Shown: positions 63,146 through 64,000 of the stretch, piece after piece | Layout: every line of letters begins with the position of its first letter | Numbering within the stretch: position 1 is the stretch's first letter | Source of the DNA: Clostridia bacterium | Lineage (GTDB): Bacteria; Bacillota; Clostridia; Christensenellales; Borkfalkiaceae | Length of the DNA stretch: 64,000 nucleotides | Assembly (NCBI GenBank): GCA_017465865.1 | Contig: JAFTVF010000011.1 | Location: forward strand, 1-64,000 | Direction of reading: 5' to 3' | Notes under the pieces: generated by a model | What the model was told of the DNA's origin: nothing | The model's database searches: none | Seen by the model: the letters and a program-made list of their open reading frames with translations, nothing else | Position numbers and translations under genes: made by a program

Positions 63146-63194
63146 GGACAAGCGCTGTCCCGAGATTGACAACGCAGGCGGTTTTGAGTATACT
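63146..63194 (+). promoter_or_regulatory. LacI-gene promoter with possible operator
   Basis: TTGACA (63166-63171), 17 bp, TATACT (63189-63194). The inverted repeat GGACA-AGCGC-TGTCC (63146-63160) lies just upstream, between the divergent promoters. Confidence 0.6.
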
Positions 63195-63213
63195 TTTGAT
63201 AAGGAGGTCGGCT

Positions 63214-64000
63214 ATGACGTTACGCACGCTCGCAAAATACGCAGGCTGTTCGGTATCTACGGTATCCAAGGCGTTTTCATACAGCAAAGAGATCAGCGAG
63301 GAGCTGAGAGAACGCATTTTTTCGATTGCCAAGGAGCTGGGCTGTTACGATAAATACCGCAAGGACGATTATGCCAAAAAGGTCGTCGCGGTGCTCTGTC
63401 CCGAAACGGGAAGCGCGTACTATACGGAAATTTTGTCGCATTTGCACGCGTTGATAGAAAAACGGAACGCGACGATAAGCATTTCCGTTACCGACTTTTC
63501 CGCAGAAAAAGAGGAAGAACTGATCGGTTTTTATTCGTCCAACCGCCGTGCGGACGGGTTGATCGTCATAAACGGACGGGTCGAGGCGAAGCAGTACCCG
63601 CCTATCCCGATCGTCTATCTCGGCGAACAGAAAGGTCCGTTCGGGGATTGTGTAAAAACGGATATTTACAGCGGGATCTGCGAGGGGGTATACCTTTTCA
63701 AGACCAACGGGCACACCCGTATCGGCTTTATCGGTGAAAATCTCACGCGGGGAAAAGAAAAATATTTCCGCGAGGCAATGCGTTATTACGGTATGTCGGT
63801 AGAAGAAGAACTGATTGTCCGCTCGGATAAGCGTTTTGAAGAGGCTGGGCGCGAGGGAATGTCAAGGCTGTTGACCCTGCCCGAGCCACCCACGGCAATT
63901 ATGTGCGCGTACGATTATATCGCGTTCGGCGCGATCGAGGAAGCGGAAAAACGGGGCGTGAACGTACCCGAGGATCTGTCCGTAATCGGTATGGACGATA
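63214..64000 (+). CDS. LacI-family transcriptional regulator, 3' end cut by window
   Basis: 262 codons are visible from the ATG at 63214 (AAGGAGG 5 nt upstream) and the frame is still open at the window end. Residues 1-25 are the HTH (TLRTLAKYAGCSVSTVSKAF). The rest is the periplasmic-binding-protein-like sensor (VVAVLCPETGSAYYTEI, RADGLIVI, IGFIGENLTRG, PTAIMCAYDYIAFGAIEEA, VIGMDD). It should control the divergent transporter-glycosidase operon in response to a sugar. Confidence 0.93.
   Translation, partial: MTLRTLAKYAGCSVSTVSKAFSYSKEISEELRERIFSIAKELGCYDKYRKDDYAKKVVAVLCPETGSAYYTEILSHLHALIEKRNATISISVTDFSAEKEEELIGFYSSNRRADGLIVINGRVEAKQYPPIPIVYLGEQKGPFGDCVKTDIYSGICEGVYLFKTNGHTRIGFIGENLTRGKEKYFREAMRYYGMSVEEELIVRSDKRFEEAGREGMSRLLTLPEPPTAIMCAYDYIAFGAIEEAEKRGVNVPEDLSVIGMDD

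Overview
The window looks like chromosomal DNA of an anaerobic, Gram-positive-type member of the Clostridia, probably a gut or host-associated lineage. The signs are a roughly balanced base composition, strong AGGAGG-type ribosome binding sites, TTGACA/TATAAT promoters with 17 bp spacers, T-box and glycine riboswitches, a rubrerythrin with two rubredoxin-like domains, a small 2[4Fe-4S] ferredoxin, and BspA-type leucine-rich-repeat proteins. No species can be assigned from the sequence alone.

Layout. 1-2456: a 3'-truncated LRR lipoprotein with an elaborate 5' leader RNA, a hairpin array, and a TIGR04086-like membrane protein. 2522-8426: yajC, two ABC exporter pairs and tgt on the minus strand. 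8564-13905: a PHP phosphatase, a ZIP metal transporter and a heterodimeric ABC exporter. 14028-22812: a YhaN/YhaO-like nuclease pair, a small XRE module, clpB, and cardiolipin synthase with a zinc-ribbon protein. 23122-25559: rubrerythrin followed by an accessory cluster (two XRE modules with palindromic operators, a lipoprotein, and a convergent RNA locus that resembles a type I toxin-antitoxin). 25562-30801: uvrB-uvrA and a small membrane protein. 30928-44204: one long minus-strand branched-chain amino acid operon (leuA-ilvB-ilvN-ilvC-ilvD-leuC-leuD-leuB-AAA ATPase-ilvA-ridA) behind a T-box leader, with ilvE just upstream on its own promoter. 45523-51007: an alanine/glycine symporter under a tandem glycine riboswitch, galM, and a DUF1538 protein with two P-II-like proteins. 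51086-54464: tRNA-Val followed by an AT-rich accessory segment (XRE regulator, membrane protein, LRR protein, P-loop protein). 54566-60354: zinc alcohol dehydrogenase, ferredoxin, cysteine desulfurase, EF-G-like GTPase and PAP2 phosphatase. 60409-64000: a glycoside hydrolase and MFS transporter divergent from a LacI regulator that runs off the window.

The most unusual material is non-coding. Four arrays of small hairpins share one mirror-symmetric plan: four units preceded by GTGAAWT, a GTTATKGAATTATT core, then four or five units followed by AWTTCAC. Each array abuts the stop codon of a minus-strand gene, and three of the four lie between genes of the branched-chain operon. At 24428-24739, two convergent promoters drive a short RNA and a 34-codon hydrophobic peptide mRNA that share a bidirectional terminator and carry the same 5' stem-loop motif. 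The LRR lipoprotein is preceded by a leader with a 107-nt hairpin and a mutually exclusive anti-terminator/terminator pair.
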